64,000 nt of DNA, taken from contig CAMDGB010000007.1 of assembly GCA_945897915.1 (NCBI GenBank), positions 1 to 64,000 of the forward strand. Direction: 5' to 3'. Below are positions 36,033 through 46,038 of this stretch, one piece after another; within the stretch, counting starts at the first letter, position 1; the number at the start of each line of letters is the position of its first letter. The notes beneath the pieces were generated by a model. It saw only the letters and a list, made by a program, of their open reading frames with translations, did not search any database and had not been told where the DNA came from. This stretch comes from Chryseobacterium gleum (lineage in GTDB: Bacteria; Bacteroidota; Bacteroidia; Flavobacteriales; Flavobacteriaceae). A program made the position numbers and the translations under genes.

Positions 36033-37868
36033 TTATTTTAATTCTAAAATTAAACTTGATTTTCCGTCAATAGAAAGTTCTGATTTTAAATCGAAATTCG
36101 CATCCGAAATAATGTCTTTCCCACTTGAATATAAAGCCAACCTTTCCTTATATCGATCTAATTTAAACGTTTGTTTGTCTTTACTGTTGTTAATTACAAC
36201 CATTACGCTTTCGGTATCGTTGTAACGAAAATAAACATACACGTTGTTATCTGGAAGATAATGCATTAATTTTCCTTTATGAATTATAGATTTCGATTTT
36301 CTCCAATTGAAAACTTTTGAAGTGAAATCGAAATATTTAGCTTGTTCGACTGTGCGTCCAGAAGCTTTGAAAGCATTGTTTTTATCTGAAGCCCAACCAC
36401 CTGGAAAATCTTGACGAATATCTGCATCGCCTTTGCCTTTATCTCCTGCCATTCCAATTTCTGAACCATAATATAACTGTGGAATACCGCGCATAGTAGC
36501 TAAGATAGTCATGGCCATTTTATACTTATTTAAATCATTTTTATAGTTTTGATTGAAACGATTGGTGTCGTGATTTTCTGCAAAAATTAATAAATTATTT
36601 GGGTTGTCGTATAGAAAATCGTTCACGAAATTTTCGTAAAATTTAAACATTCCATCGTTCCAATTTGTGTTGTCTTCATTAAAAACATTTCCAAAAACAT
36701 CATGCATTGTAAAATCCATTACACTTGGTAAATACGAATTATAGCTTTGAATTTTAGCTATTGGACTGTCTTTTTGCCAATAAGATATTTGTGCTTGATC
36801 GTGCATCCAAACTTCACCAACGATATTAAAATAAGGATATTCGTCGGTAATGGCTTTTGTCCATTTTGCAATTCCTACTTTGTCGTTATAGGAATAGGTA
36901 TCTACTCTAAATCCATCTAAATCGGCATATTCAATCCACCAAATCGCATTTTGAGTCAAATAATTTAATACCAAAGGATTCGATTGATTCAAATCGGGCA
37001 TACTTGGCACAAACCAACCATCCATACAAAGTTTTGCGTCTGTTGCAGAAGCATTTGTGTCATATTGTGTGGTCATTCGGTAGTTACTTTGTTTGTAACC
37101 CGGGAACTGATGAAACCAATCGTATGTTGGCATGTCTTTAAACATCCAATGTTCTGCACCCCAATGATTGGTTACATAATCCTTAACTAACTTCATGTTT
37201 TTCTTTTTCATTTCTGAAGAAAGGCGCACATAGTCTTCATTTGTTCCATATCGCGCATCAATTTTATACACATCTGATTGCCCATAGGTATGATACGAAT
37301 AACCTTTGTCGTTATCTTCGCACAACGGCGTACTCCAAAGTGCTGTAACGCCAAGCGATTGCAGATAATCTAAATTATTTATAATTCCTTGGATGTCGCC
37401 TCCATGACGACCACCAGGATTATTTCTGTTGGCTTTTTCTTGTAAATTTGAATCCGAATCGTTTTTTTCATTTCCATTTGCAAATCGGTCTGGCATAATT
37501 AAGTACATCATATCTGATGCGTCAAAACTTTTTCTATATCGAGAATTTTCTTTTCTTTTTTTGATAGCATACGATTGATTAAATGATTTTTTGCCGTTTT
37601 TAAATGTAAAAATCAACTCTTGCGCCGACACATTTTTCAAATCAATCGTTACGAAAACGTAATTTGGATTTTCGGTTTTTTGAACCTGAGTAATTACTAC
37701 TCCGTTTGAAACCGTTACGGTATTTTGCGCGATATTTTTACCATAAAACATAATTTGAACCTGATTGTTTGTCATGTTCTCGTACCAAAATGGTGGTTCT
37801 ACCTTATCAATTTGAGCAAAAGAAAAATTGAATAGTAAAATTGGCAATAAGAAAAATATTTTTTTCAT
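36033..37868 (-). CDS. GH13 neopullulanase/cyclomaltodextrinase-type enzyme (SusA-like)
   Basis: 611 residues with a signal peptide (MKKIFFLLPILLFNFSFAQ). An N-terminal immunoglobulin-like cyclomaltodextrinase domain (about 22-105; VEPPFWYENMTNNQVQIMFYG) precedes the GH13 barrel: DYVTNHWG (230-237), GFRVDTYSYND with nucleophile D323, IVGEVWM with acid/base E352, and FAENHDTNRF. A C-terminal beta domain ends SIDGKSSLILELK. The arrangement matches periplasmic SusA-like neopullulanases, which cut starch oligosaccharides and pullulan. It is co-transcribed with GH97 (77 bases upstream) and the esterase (10 bases downstream). Confidence 0.93.
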   Translation of the reverse strand: MKKIFFLLPILLFNFSFAQIDKVEPPFWYENMTNNQVQIMFYGKNIAQNTVTVSNGVVITQVQKTENPNYVFVTIDLKNVSAQELIFTFKNGKKSFNQSYAIKKRKENSRYRKSFDASDMMYLIMPDRFANGNEKNDSDSNLQEKANRNNPGGRHGGDIQGIINNLDYLQSLGVTALWSTPLCEDNDKGYSYHTYGQSDVYKIDARYGTNEDYVRLSSEMKKKNMKLVKDYVTNHWGAEHWMFKDMPTYDWFHQFPGYKQSNYRMTTQYDTNASATDAKLCMDGWFVPSMPDLNQSNPLVLNYLTQNAIWWIEYADLDGFRVDTYSYNDKVGIAKWTKAITDEYPYFNIVGEVWMHDQAQISYWQKDSPIAKIQSYNSYLPSVMDFTMHDVFGNVFNEDNTNWNDGMFKFYENFVNDFLYDNPNNLLIFAENHDTNRFNQNYKNDLNKYKMAMTILATMRGIPQLYYGSEIGMAGDKGKGDADIRQDFPGGWASDKNNAFKASGRTVEQAKYFDFTSKVFNWRKSKSIIHKGKLMHYLPDNNVYVYFRYNDTESVMVVINNSKDKQTFKLDRYKERLALYSSGKDIISDANFDLKSELSIDGKSSLILELK

Positions 37869-37906
37869 AATCTAGTTTTTATTGTTCTGAATTTATTTAA
37901 ATCGAA

Positions 37907-37930
37907 AAGCTGGAACGAGTTCAGCTTGAC
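37907..37930. repeat. Intergenic hairpin AAGCTGGAAC-GA-GTTCAGCTT
   Basis: An imperfect palindrome followed by GACATT, in the GH97-GH13 spacer. It resembles the element at 40072-40099 (GTTCAGCGTGACA) and so appears to be a diverged copy of the same dispersed family. Confidence 0.5.
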
Positions 37931-37945
37931 ATTATTATCTTGTAA

Positions 37946-40069
<2,124 letters not shown>

Positions 40070-40071
40070 TT

Positions 40072-40099
40072 AGATACTGAAACAAGTTCAGCGTGACAA
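40072..40099. repeat. CTGAAACAAGTTCAG intergenic palindrome
   Basis: CTGAA-ACAAG-TTCAG followed by CGTGACAA, in the GH65-GH97 spacer. The same type of element occurs inverted and degenerate at 30885-30904 and in variant form at 37907-37930. Confidence 0.6.
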
Positions 40100-40108
40100 T
40101 GCATTTTA

Positions 40109-42403
40109 TTAATTTTTTACTAATTGCGATGCGCCATTAATGATTACTTCTACTTCTTGATTCCCTTCAACAGTAACTTTGGCTTCTTGATGGGTGACTT
40201 CAACTTTTACGATTGCATTTCTGAAATTTACTTTAAAAGAATAGCCTTTCCATTGTTCTGGAATTCTTGGTTCAAAGTGCAATTGGTTATTTTTAACTCG
40301 CATACCACCGAAACCTTCTACAATACTCATCCAAGTTCCTGCCATTGAAGTAATGTGTAATCCTTCGTGTACTTCTTTATTATAATCGTCTAAATCTAAT
40401 CGAGACGTTCTTAAATAAAACTGATAGGCCTGATCCATTCTTCCTAAAGCAGCAGCTTGAATAGCGTGCACACAAGGAGAAAGTGAACTTTCATGAACCG
40501 TAAAAGGTTCGTAAAAATCGAAATGTCTTTCTAATTGTTCTTTGGTAAAATCATTTTCAAAGAAATAAAAACCTTGAAGTGTATCTGCTTGTTTTATGTA
40601 TGGCGAACGTAAAATTCTGTCCCAACTCCATTTTTGATTAATTGGTCGTTGAGATTTATCTAAATCTGAAACTTTTATTAATTCTTTATCTAAAAAACCA
40701 TCTTGTTGTAAAAATACCCCATGTTCTTCTGAAAATGGGAAATACATATTATCTGCAGTATTTTTCCAAGATTGTAATTCGGCAGCATTTAAGTTTAATT
40801 TGCTCATAATTCGAGAATAATCTGAATCATATTCTGATTTTACTTTTTCAATTTGAGCTAAAGTATAATTTAAACACCATTTTGCGATATAATTGGTGTA
40901 CCAATTATTATTTACGTTATTTTCATATTCATTTGGTCCTGTTACACCTAAAATCACAAATTGATTTTTCTCTGTTGAAAAAGTGGCTCTTTGATGCCAA
41001 AAACGAGCAATTCCAATTAAAACTTCTAATCCTTTTTCTGGAATGTAACTGTAATCGCCTGTGAAACGGTAATAATTATAAATAGCAAATGCAATGGCGC
41101 CATTTCGGTGAATTTCTTCAAAAGTAATTTCCCATTCGTTATGACATTCTTCACCATTCATGGTTACCATCGGATATAATGCAGCTCCATTTTTGAAGCC
41201 CAAGTTTTTTTCGGCATTTTCGATGGCTTTATCCAATTGATTGTATCGGTATTCTAACAAACTTCTGGCTACATTTTGATCTTTCGTTGCCATGTAAAAC
41301 GGGATACAATACGCTTCGGTGTCCCAATAGGTGGAGCCTCCGTATTTTTCGCCTGTAAAGCCTTTTGGTCCAATATTTAATCGAGTGTCTTTTCCTAAAT
41401 AGGTTTGGTTTAATTGAAATATATTGAAACGAATACCTTGCTGTGCTTTGGTATCACCTTCGATAGTGATGTCGCTCATTTCCCAAATTTTAGCCCACGC
41501 TACTTTTTGATTTTCCAACAAGGCATTAAATCCTAAAGTAGTGGCTTGAACCAATATTTTTTTTGCTGAAGAAATAAGGTATTCTTCTTTATGATTTGTT
41601 GAAATCGTGTAGCCCCCATATTTTTGAATACTAACAGTTTGTCCTTGTGTGGCAGCCACTTCATAAGAAAACATAATTTTTGAAGCTTCTTTTGTTACCT
41701 CAACAGGTTTTGCATCGGTAATTTCGTTATTTACTATAATTTGATTTTGCATATAAGTGGCAACTGTAAACTTTGTTTTTAAAGTTCGAGCCACAATAAA
41801 TGCACTATTTTCTTCGTTTTTAATTTCTAAGGTTTCCCAGAATTTTTCTTCCCAGTTGGTATCTTCATTTTCAATACCGGCATCTAAATACGGTTTAAAA
41901 ACTACTTTTGCATCGGTATTTATTGGTGTAACTTGGTATTTTATAGCTCCTAATTCGTCAATATCTAAAGATAAAAAACGAGTAACATCAACTGAAATAG
42001 CTACATCATTTTGAAGTACTGCTTGAAACGAACGTTGGTACCAACCTTCTTTCATATTCAATTCACGTCTGAAGTTTGAAACTGATTTACAAGTTGCTAA
42101 GTCTAAATTTTCGCCATTAACTTCTATATTAATTCCAATCCAATTTGGTGCATTTAACACCTTAGCAAAATATTCGGGATAGCCGTTTTTCCACCAGCCT
42201 ACTTTTGTTTTATCTGGATAATATACCCCGGCAATGTAACTACCTTGAAACGTATCACCAGAGTAATGCTCTTCAAAATTGGCACGTTGCCCCATGGCGC
42301 CATTTCCAATACTAAATAAACTTTCGGAAGATTTTACTCTATCCGCTTCAAATCCTTCTTCTATGATTGACCAATTATTTGGTACGATATAATCCTGATT
42401 CAT
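40109..42403 (-). CDS. GH65 phosphorylase, probably maltose phosphorylase
   Basis: 764 residues, no signal peptide, so cytoplasmic. GH65 features: FSIGNGAMGQRANFEE (31-46), the (alpha/alpha)6 barrel with GGSTYWDTEAYCIPFY, and the catalytic-acid region GEECHNEWEITFEEIHRN around 418-435 (E423/E425). It ends in a small beta domain with EVIINGASQLVKN. It should split maltose (or a related disaccharide such as kojibiose or trehalose) with phosphate into glucose and beta-glucose-1-phosphate. The beta-phosphoglucomutase gene directly upstream (45 bases) and the starch context make maltose the most likely substrate. Confidence 0.9.
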   Translation of the reverse strand: MNQDYIVPNNWSIIEEGFEADRVKSSESLFSIGNGAMGQRANFEEHYSGDTFQGSYIAGVYYPDKTKVGWWKNGYPEYFAKVLNAPNWIGINIEVNGENLDLATCKSVSNFRRELNMKEGWYQRSFQAVLQNDVAISVDVTRFLSLDIDELGAIKYQVTPINTDAKVVFKPYLDAGIENEDTNWEEKFWETLEIKNEENSAFIVARTLKTKFTVATYMQNQIIVNNEITDAKPVEVTKEASKIMFSYEVAATQGQTVSIQKYGGYTISTNHKEEYLISSAKKILVQATTLGFNALLENQKVAWAKIWEMSDITIEGDTKAQQGIRFNIFQLNQTYLGKDTRLNIGPKGFTGEKYGGSTYWDTEAYCIPFYMATKDQNVARSLLEYRYNQLDKAIENAEKNLGFKNGAALYPMVTMNGEECHNEWEITFEEIHRNGAIAFAIYNYYRFTGDYSYIPEKGLEVLIGIARFWHQRATFSTEKNQFVILGVTGPNEYENNVNNNWYTNYIAKWCLNYTLAQIEKVKSEYDSDYSRIMSKLNLNAAELQSWKNTADNMYFPFSEEHGVFLQQDGFLDKELIKVSDLDKSQRPINQKWSWDRILRSPYIKQADTLQGFYFFENDFTKEQLERHFDFYEPFTVHESSLSPCVHAIQAAALGRMDQAYQFYLRTSRLDLDDYNKEVHEGLHITSMAGTWMSIVEGFGGMRVKNNQLHFEPRIPEQWKGYSFKVNFRNAIVKVEVTHQEAKVTVEGNQEVEVIINGASQLVKN

Positions 42404-42448
42404 TTTCTTTGTAATTTGTCAATTCTCAATTAGTCAGTTTGACAATTT

Positions 42449-43105
42449 CTATTTGTTAATTAATTGCATTATAAAATCGTTATTCATTTCTGTAAAATCT
42501 CTAAAACAAAAATTCGATTCGTGTAATACTTCTTTCTCACCAATACCTACACTGGTCATTCCAGCTACATTTGCCGCTTGAATACCTGCTACTGAATCTT
42601 CAAAAACAATAGCGTCTTTGTATGCCACCTGAACTTGGTTTGCCCCTTGCAGAAAAACTTCTGGATCGGGTTTGGCATTGGTTACATCATTTCCGTCAAC
42701 AAGTGCATCAAAATAATGCAAAATGTTCACTTTTTCTAAAATTGGTCGGGCATTTTTACTTGCCGAACCCAATACAACATATTGATTATTGGTTTTTAAA
42801 AATTGAAGTACTTCTTCTACACGAGGTAAAATTTCAGATTTGTCCATTTTATATATAAATGCTAAATAGTCTTCATTTTTTTGTGCCAACCAATTGTTTT
42901 TATCTTCTTGAGACGCTTGCACATTTCCTTGAGATAAAATAATTTCTAACGAACGAACGCGACTTACGCCTTTTAGTTGTTCGTTGATTTCGTGCGTAAA
43001 ATTAATATTCAAGCTATCGGCTAATTTTTTCCATGCCAAAAAATGAAATTTGGCGGTGTCGACAATTACGCCGTCTAAATCGAATATAAATGCTTTTTTG
43101 TTCAT
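42449..43105 (-). CDS. pgmB: Beta-phosphoglucomutase
   Basis: 218 residues of the HAD superfamily. It converts beta-glucose-1-phosphate to glucose-6-phosphate. The nucleophile motif is FDLDGVIVD (D9, with D11 as general acid/base), then TAKFHFLAWKKLADSL, the ERS-like substrate loop (SRVRSLEIIL), the phosphate-binding VVLGSASKNARPIL, and KPDPEVFL with FEDSVAGIQAA. All fit PgmB rather than generic phosphatases. The position between the sugar transporter (9 bases) and GH65 phosphorylase (45 bases) confirms the pathway: GH65 makes beta-G1P, this enzyme feeds glycolysis. Confidence 0.94.
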   Translation of the reverse strand: MNKKAFIFDLDGVIVDTAKFHFLAWKKLADSLNINFTHEINEQLKGVSRVRSLEIILSQGNVQASQEDKNNWLAQKNEDYLAFIYKMDKSEILPRVEEVLQFLKTNNQYVVLGSASKNARPILEKVNILHYFDALVDGNDVTNAKPDPEVFLQGANQVQVAYKDAIVFEDSVAGIQAANVAGMTSVGIGEKEVLHESNFCFRDFTEMNNDFIMQLINK

Positions 43106-43114
43106 TCTGTTTGT

Positions 43115-44521
43115 TTAACCTGAAATTGCATTTTTATCTGTAATAAAGAAATTACATAATCCTGCAATAATTAATAATAATCCAGCCAAAAGCATGGCAT
43201 TAATGTGTGCTTCACCAATTAATTTATACAAATAATTGATTCCTCCAAGTGCAGCAATAATTTGAGGAATTACAATAAACATATTGAAAAGCCCCATCAT
43301 CATTCCCATTTTATTTGGATTGACTGAACTTGACAACATAGCATAAGGCATCGACAAAATACTCCCCCAAGAAAAACCAATTAATACAAACGAATACATT
43401 AATGTTTCTGGTGTAGCATAAAACATGTAAATAAATCCAAATCCACCCAGAATCAAAGATGCCATGTGAATGTATTTTCTATTTATTTTGTTTTTCATCG
43501 TATAAAAGGTAAGTAACAAGGCAAAAACCATTGAAGACAATCCATATACACCAGTTGCAGAACCTACTAAATCGGCGGCATTATTGTAAACTTTGTCTTT
43601 TGCTTGATATTCTTGCTCTTTTAATGTGCTAAGAAAAATTACTTCTTCTTCGCTGTTTTTAAGAACAGCTCCTTTATTATCCAATTTCGCAAATTCTTTT
43701 ACATCTGGTTTTGGAGAATGAAAAACATGTTCTGTTAGTGCTGGCGTGGATAAGCTCCACATCGTAAAAAATGCAAACCAACTAAAAAACTGAATTAATC
43801 CCAATTTTTTCATGGTAACAGGCATTTCTTTCAAGCTAATTACTAAATCTGGAATAAAGCGAGATTTGGTTTTTTCGGTAAGAAATTGATTCAAATCTTC
43901 TGGTGGATTTTCTTTTGTGGTAAATATGGTATATAAAATACTACCAAAAAACACAAATGCGCCAACAGAAAACGCCACAATAACTGATTGTGGAATTACG
44001 CCGGCTGCTGCTTCATTTGTTACACCTAATTTATTCACCAACCAAGGTAAATTACTGGCAATCCATGTTCCAATTCCGATGATTAATGTTTGAATAACAA
44101 ATCCGTTTGAACGCTGAGATTCGGGTAGTTTATCTGCCACTAAAGCACGAAAAGGTTCCATGCTAATATTAATGGAAGAATCTAAAACCCATAGTAAACC
44201 TGCTGCAATCCATAATGCAGGAGAATGTGGCATGAAAAACAGTGTTATAGAAGCTAATATAGCTCCGATAAGGAAAAATGGTTTTCTTCTACCAAATTCA
44301 GGACTCCAAGTATTGTCAGATAGATATCCAACAATTGGTTGCACCAACAAACCAGTTAAAGGTGCGGCCACCCAAAGACCAGGAATGTCGTCTACTTCAG
44401 CGCCAAGTGTTTGAAAAATTCTAGACATAAAGCCGCCTTGTAAGGCAAAACCAAACTGTATTCCTAAGAATCCGAAACTCATGTTCCATATTTCCCAGAA
44501 ATGTAACTTACGCTTTTCCAT
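43115..44521 (-). CDS. SLC45/GPH-type MFS sugar transporter, probably maltose
   Basis: 468 residues, about 12 membrane segments, no signal peptide. The N-terminus (FWEIWNMSFGFLGIQFGFAL) and the loop motif DNTWSPEFGRRKPFFLIGAI, with an arginine-rich RRKP, are typical of the sucrose/maltose SLC45-like proton symporters found in Bacteroidota starch loci. It should import maltose or short maltooligosaccharides from periplasm to cytoplasm. It is first in the minus-strand operon (pgmB 9 bases downstream). A -7 element at 44579-44572 and an inverted repeat over the likely transcription start suggest direct regulation. Confidence 0.9.
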   Translation of the reverse strand: MEKRKLHFWEIWNMSFGFLGIQFGFALQGGFMSRIFQTLGAEVDDIPGLWVAAPLTGLLVQPIVGYLSDNTWSPEFGRRKPFFLIGAILASITLFFMPHSPALWIAAGLLWVLDSSINISMEPFRALVADKLPESQRSNGFVIQTLIIGIGTWIASNLPWLVNKLGVTNEAAAGVIPQSVIVAFSVGAFVFFGSILYTIFTTKENPPEDLNQFLTEKTKSRFIPDLVISLKEMPVTMKKLGLIQFFSWFAFFTMWSLSTPALTEHVFHSPKPDVKEFAKLDNKGAVLKNSEEEVIFLSTLKEQEYQAKDKVYNNAADLVGSATGVYGLSSMVFALLLTFYTMKNKINRKYIHMASLILGGFGFIYMFYATPETLMYSFVLIGFSWGSILSMPYAMLSSSVNPNKMGMMMGLFNMFIVIPQIIAALGGINYLYKLIGEAHINAMLLAGLLLIIAGLCNFFITDKNAISG

Positions 44522-44547
44522 TTATCGTAATTAGTTGTTAATACTAC

Positions 44548-44572
44548 GATAAGCGTTTATAATGTGCTTATC
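44548..44572. promoter_or_regulatory. GATAAGC-N11-GCTTATC inverted repeat at the sugar-operon start of transcription
   Basis: Perfect 7-bp arms (44548-44554 and 44566-44572). The right arm abuts the -7 element, so the repeat covers the predicted transcription start of the transporter operon. It could be an operator or a 5' leader hairpin. Confidence 0.5.
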
Positions 44573-44579
44573 AAAACTA
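44572..44579 (-). promoter_or_regulatory. -7 promoter element of the transporter-pgmB-GH65-GH97-GH13 operon
   Basis: Reads TAGTTTTG on the minus strand, a perfect TAnnTTTG, 51 bases before the transporter ATG. Confidence 0.5.
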
Positions 44580-44582
44580 TAC

Positions 44583-44607
44583 TTAATTTTTGAAGTGAAA
44601 TATAAGC
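44583..44607 (+). repeat. Shared element, copy 1 (lacI-transporter spacer)
   Basis: TTAATTTTTGAAGTGAA then ATATAAGC. Nearly identical to 45983-46007 upstream of susC (two substitutions and one inserted T). Both copies lie on the plus strand, one on each side of lacI. Confidence 0.6.
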
Positions 44608-44728
44608 TTTGATTGACACAAATTAAAGCAAATTATTTTAAATAATCTAAAATTTGTGCCTCAAAAAAATGTGAAAAGTTTCATTAATAAATTTTAAATA
44701 CTTGAATTTCAATTTATTAAAAAAACTA

Positions 44729-45748
44729 TTACGTTGTCGTAGATTCTCTAAAAATTAATTCGGTTTCAATAATTTCTGTAGTGTATTGTTCGTCATCTTC
44801 GTCTTTTTCAAGTCGTTCAATAAGCATTTTTGCTGCTTTTTGACCCATTTTAATTCCGTTTTGACTTATAGTAGTAATTGTTGGCGTTGAAAATTGAGAA
44901 ATAATTCCGTCTGTGAAACCTATAACTGCAATATCATCTGGCACTTTTTTGCCTAATTTATTAATCGCTTTAATGGCTGTTACGGCAAATAATTCGTTCA
45001 CTGCAAAAACAGCATCAATTGTATTATTTGTAATTAAATCGATAATTTGATCCTGACAATGGTCTATGTCTTCTACTTTTATTATTAAATTTTCATCAAG
45101 TTTAATGTTGTAATCCGCTAACGCCTTTAAATAACCTTCTGTACGAAGTTTTCCAACACTTACATAATCTACAGTTGTTATTAAGGCAATATTTTTATAT
45201 TTATTTGTGATAAAAAATTCAGTTGCATTATATGCCGCCAATTGATCATCAATAATAACTTTGTCACAAAAAACATCATTTGTAACTCGGTCAAAAAGCA
45301 CCACAGGCATCCCCTGATTAATTACTTCTTCTAAATGGTGAAAATCTTTTTTTTGTTGCGTTTCTTTAGAAAGCGACATAATAAAGCCGTCTGTACTACC
45401 ATTGGCAAGCATTTCAAGATTTATCACTTCTTTATCAAAAGATTCGTCCGAAAGCGTCACAATAACATTATAGCCAAATTCATTAGCAACGTGCTCAATC
45501 CCACTAATAACAGTAGCAAAGAAATGATGAACAATTTCTGGAATAATAATTCCGATTGTTTTTGTTTTCTTGTTTTTTAAACTTAACGCAATATTATTAG
45601 GCTTATAATTGTATAATTTAGCAAAAGCTTTCACTTTCAGTCTTGTTTCTTCACTAATTTCATGACTATCTCTTAATGATTTTGAAACGGTAGAAATGGA
45701 AATATCAAGCTCTTTTGCAATTTGCTTTAAAGTTACTTTTCTTCTCAT
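44729..45748 (-). CDS. LacI-family transcriptional regulator of the starch locus
   Basis: 339 residues. The N-terminal LacI helix-turn-helix spans 4-52 (VTLKQIAKELDISISTVSKS, then LRDSHEISEETRLKVKAFAK) and includes the hinge helix region (NIALSLKNKK). The rest is a periplasmic-binding-protein-like sensor domain: TIGIIIPEIVHHFFATVISG, VVLFDRVTNDVFCDKVIID, GFTDGIISQFSTPTITTISQ. It lies between the two arms of the starch locus and diverges from susC. A 16-bp perfect palindrome ACGAAAACGTTTTCGT at 45916-45931 has the symmetric central CG of LacI operators. The effector is probably maltose or a derivative (inference). Confidence 0.92.
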   Translation of the reverse strand: MRRKVTLKQIAKELDISISTVSKSLRDSHEISEETRLKVKAFAKLYNYKPNNIALSLKNKKTKTIGIIIPEIVHHFFATVISGIEHVANEFGYNVIVTLSDESFDKEVINLEMLANGSTDGFIMSLSKETQQKKDFHHLEEVINQGMPVVLFDRVTNDVFCDKVIIDDQLAAYNATEFFITNKYKNIALITTVDYVSVGKLRTEGYLKALADYNIKLDENLIIKVEDIDHCQDQIIDLITNNTIDAVFAVNELFAVTAIKAINKLGKKVPDDIAVIGFTDGIISQFSTPTITTISQNGIKMGQKAAKMLIERLEKDEDDEQYTTEIIETELIFRESTTT

Positions 45749-45915
45749 TATAATTTTGAATTAAAGATGATTTTTGGCTACAAGATACATTTTTTATTTT
45801 TATTAGAAAAGTGGCGTTTTTTTTCGAAATTATGAAAATGGAATTTTTATGATAATAAAATTATTTATCCTATTCATTTTCAGCAAAAAAAACGCATAAA
45901 TAATAAAGTTTTCAA

Positions 45916-45931
45916 CACGAAAACGTTTTCG
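45916..45931. promoter_or_regulatory. Candidate LacI-family operator ACGAAAACGTTTTCGT
   Basis: A perfect 16-bp palindrome with central CG, in the 290-base gap between lacI and susC, about 50 bp upstream of the susC -7-like element. It looks like the classic operator of LacI/GalR/CcpA-type proteins. Its place upstream of the promoter would allow activation or looping rather than simple blockage. Confidence 0.75.
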
Positions 45932-45955
45932 TAGCTTAATATATTTTATTAGATT

Positions 45956-45991
45956 TTGATTAATGAAAATTTTACATACATTTAACCTTTG
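45956..45991 (+). promoter_or_regulatory. Possible susC promoter
   Basis: AACCTTTG at 45984-45991 matches TAnnTTTG in 7 of 8 positions. A TTG lies at 45956-45958, with a spacing of 25 bases, longer than usual. The shared 26-base element overlaps it. A weak promoter of this type would suit an activated operon. Confidence 0.35.
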
Positions 45992-46007
45992 AAGTGAATA
46001 TATAAGC
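45983..46007 (+). repeat. Shared element, copy 2 (susC leader)
   Basis: TTAACCTTTGAAGTGAAT then ATATAAGC. Partner of 44583-44607. It spans the -7-like element and the expected start of the susC transcript. Confidence 0.6.
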
Positions 46008-46038
46008 AAAAAACTGACTATTAATTTAAACAAAATGT

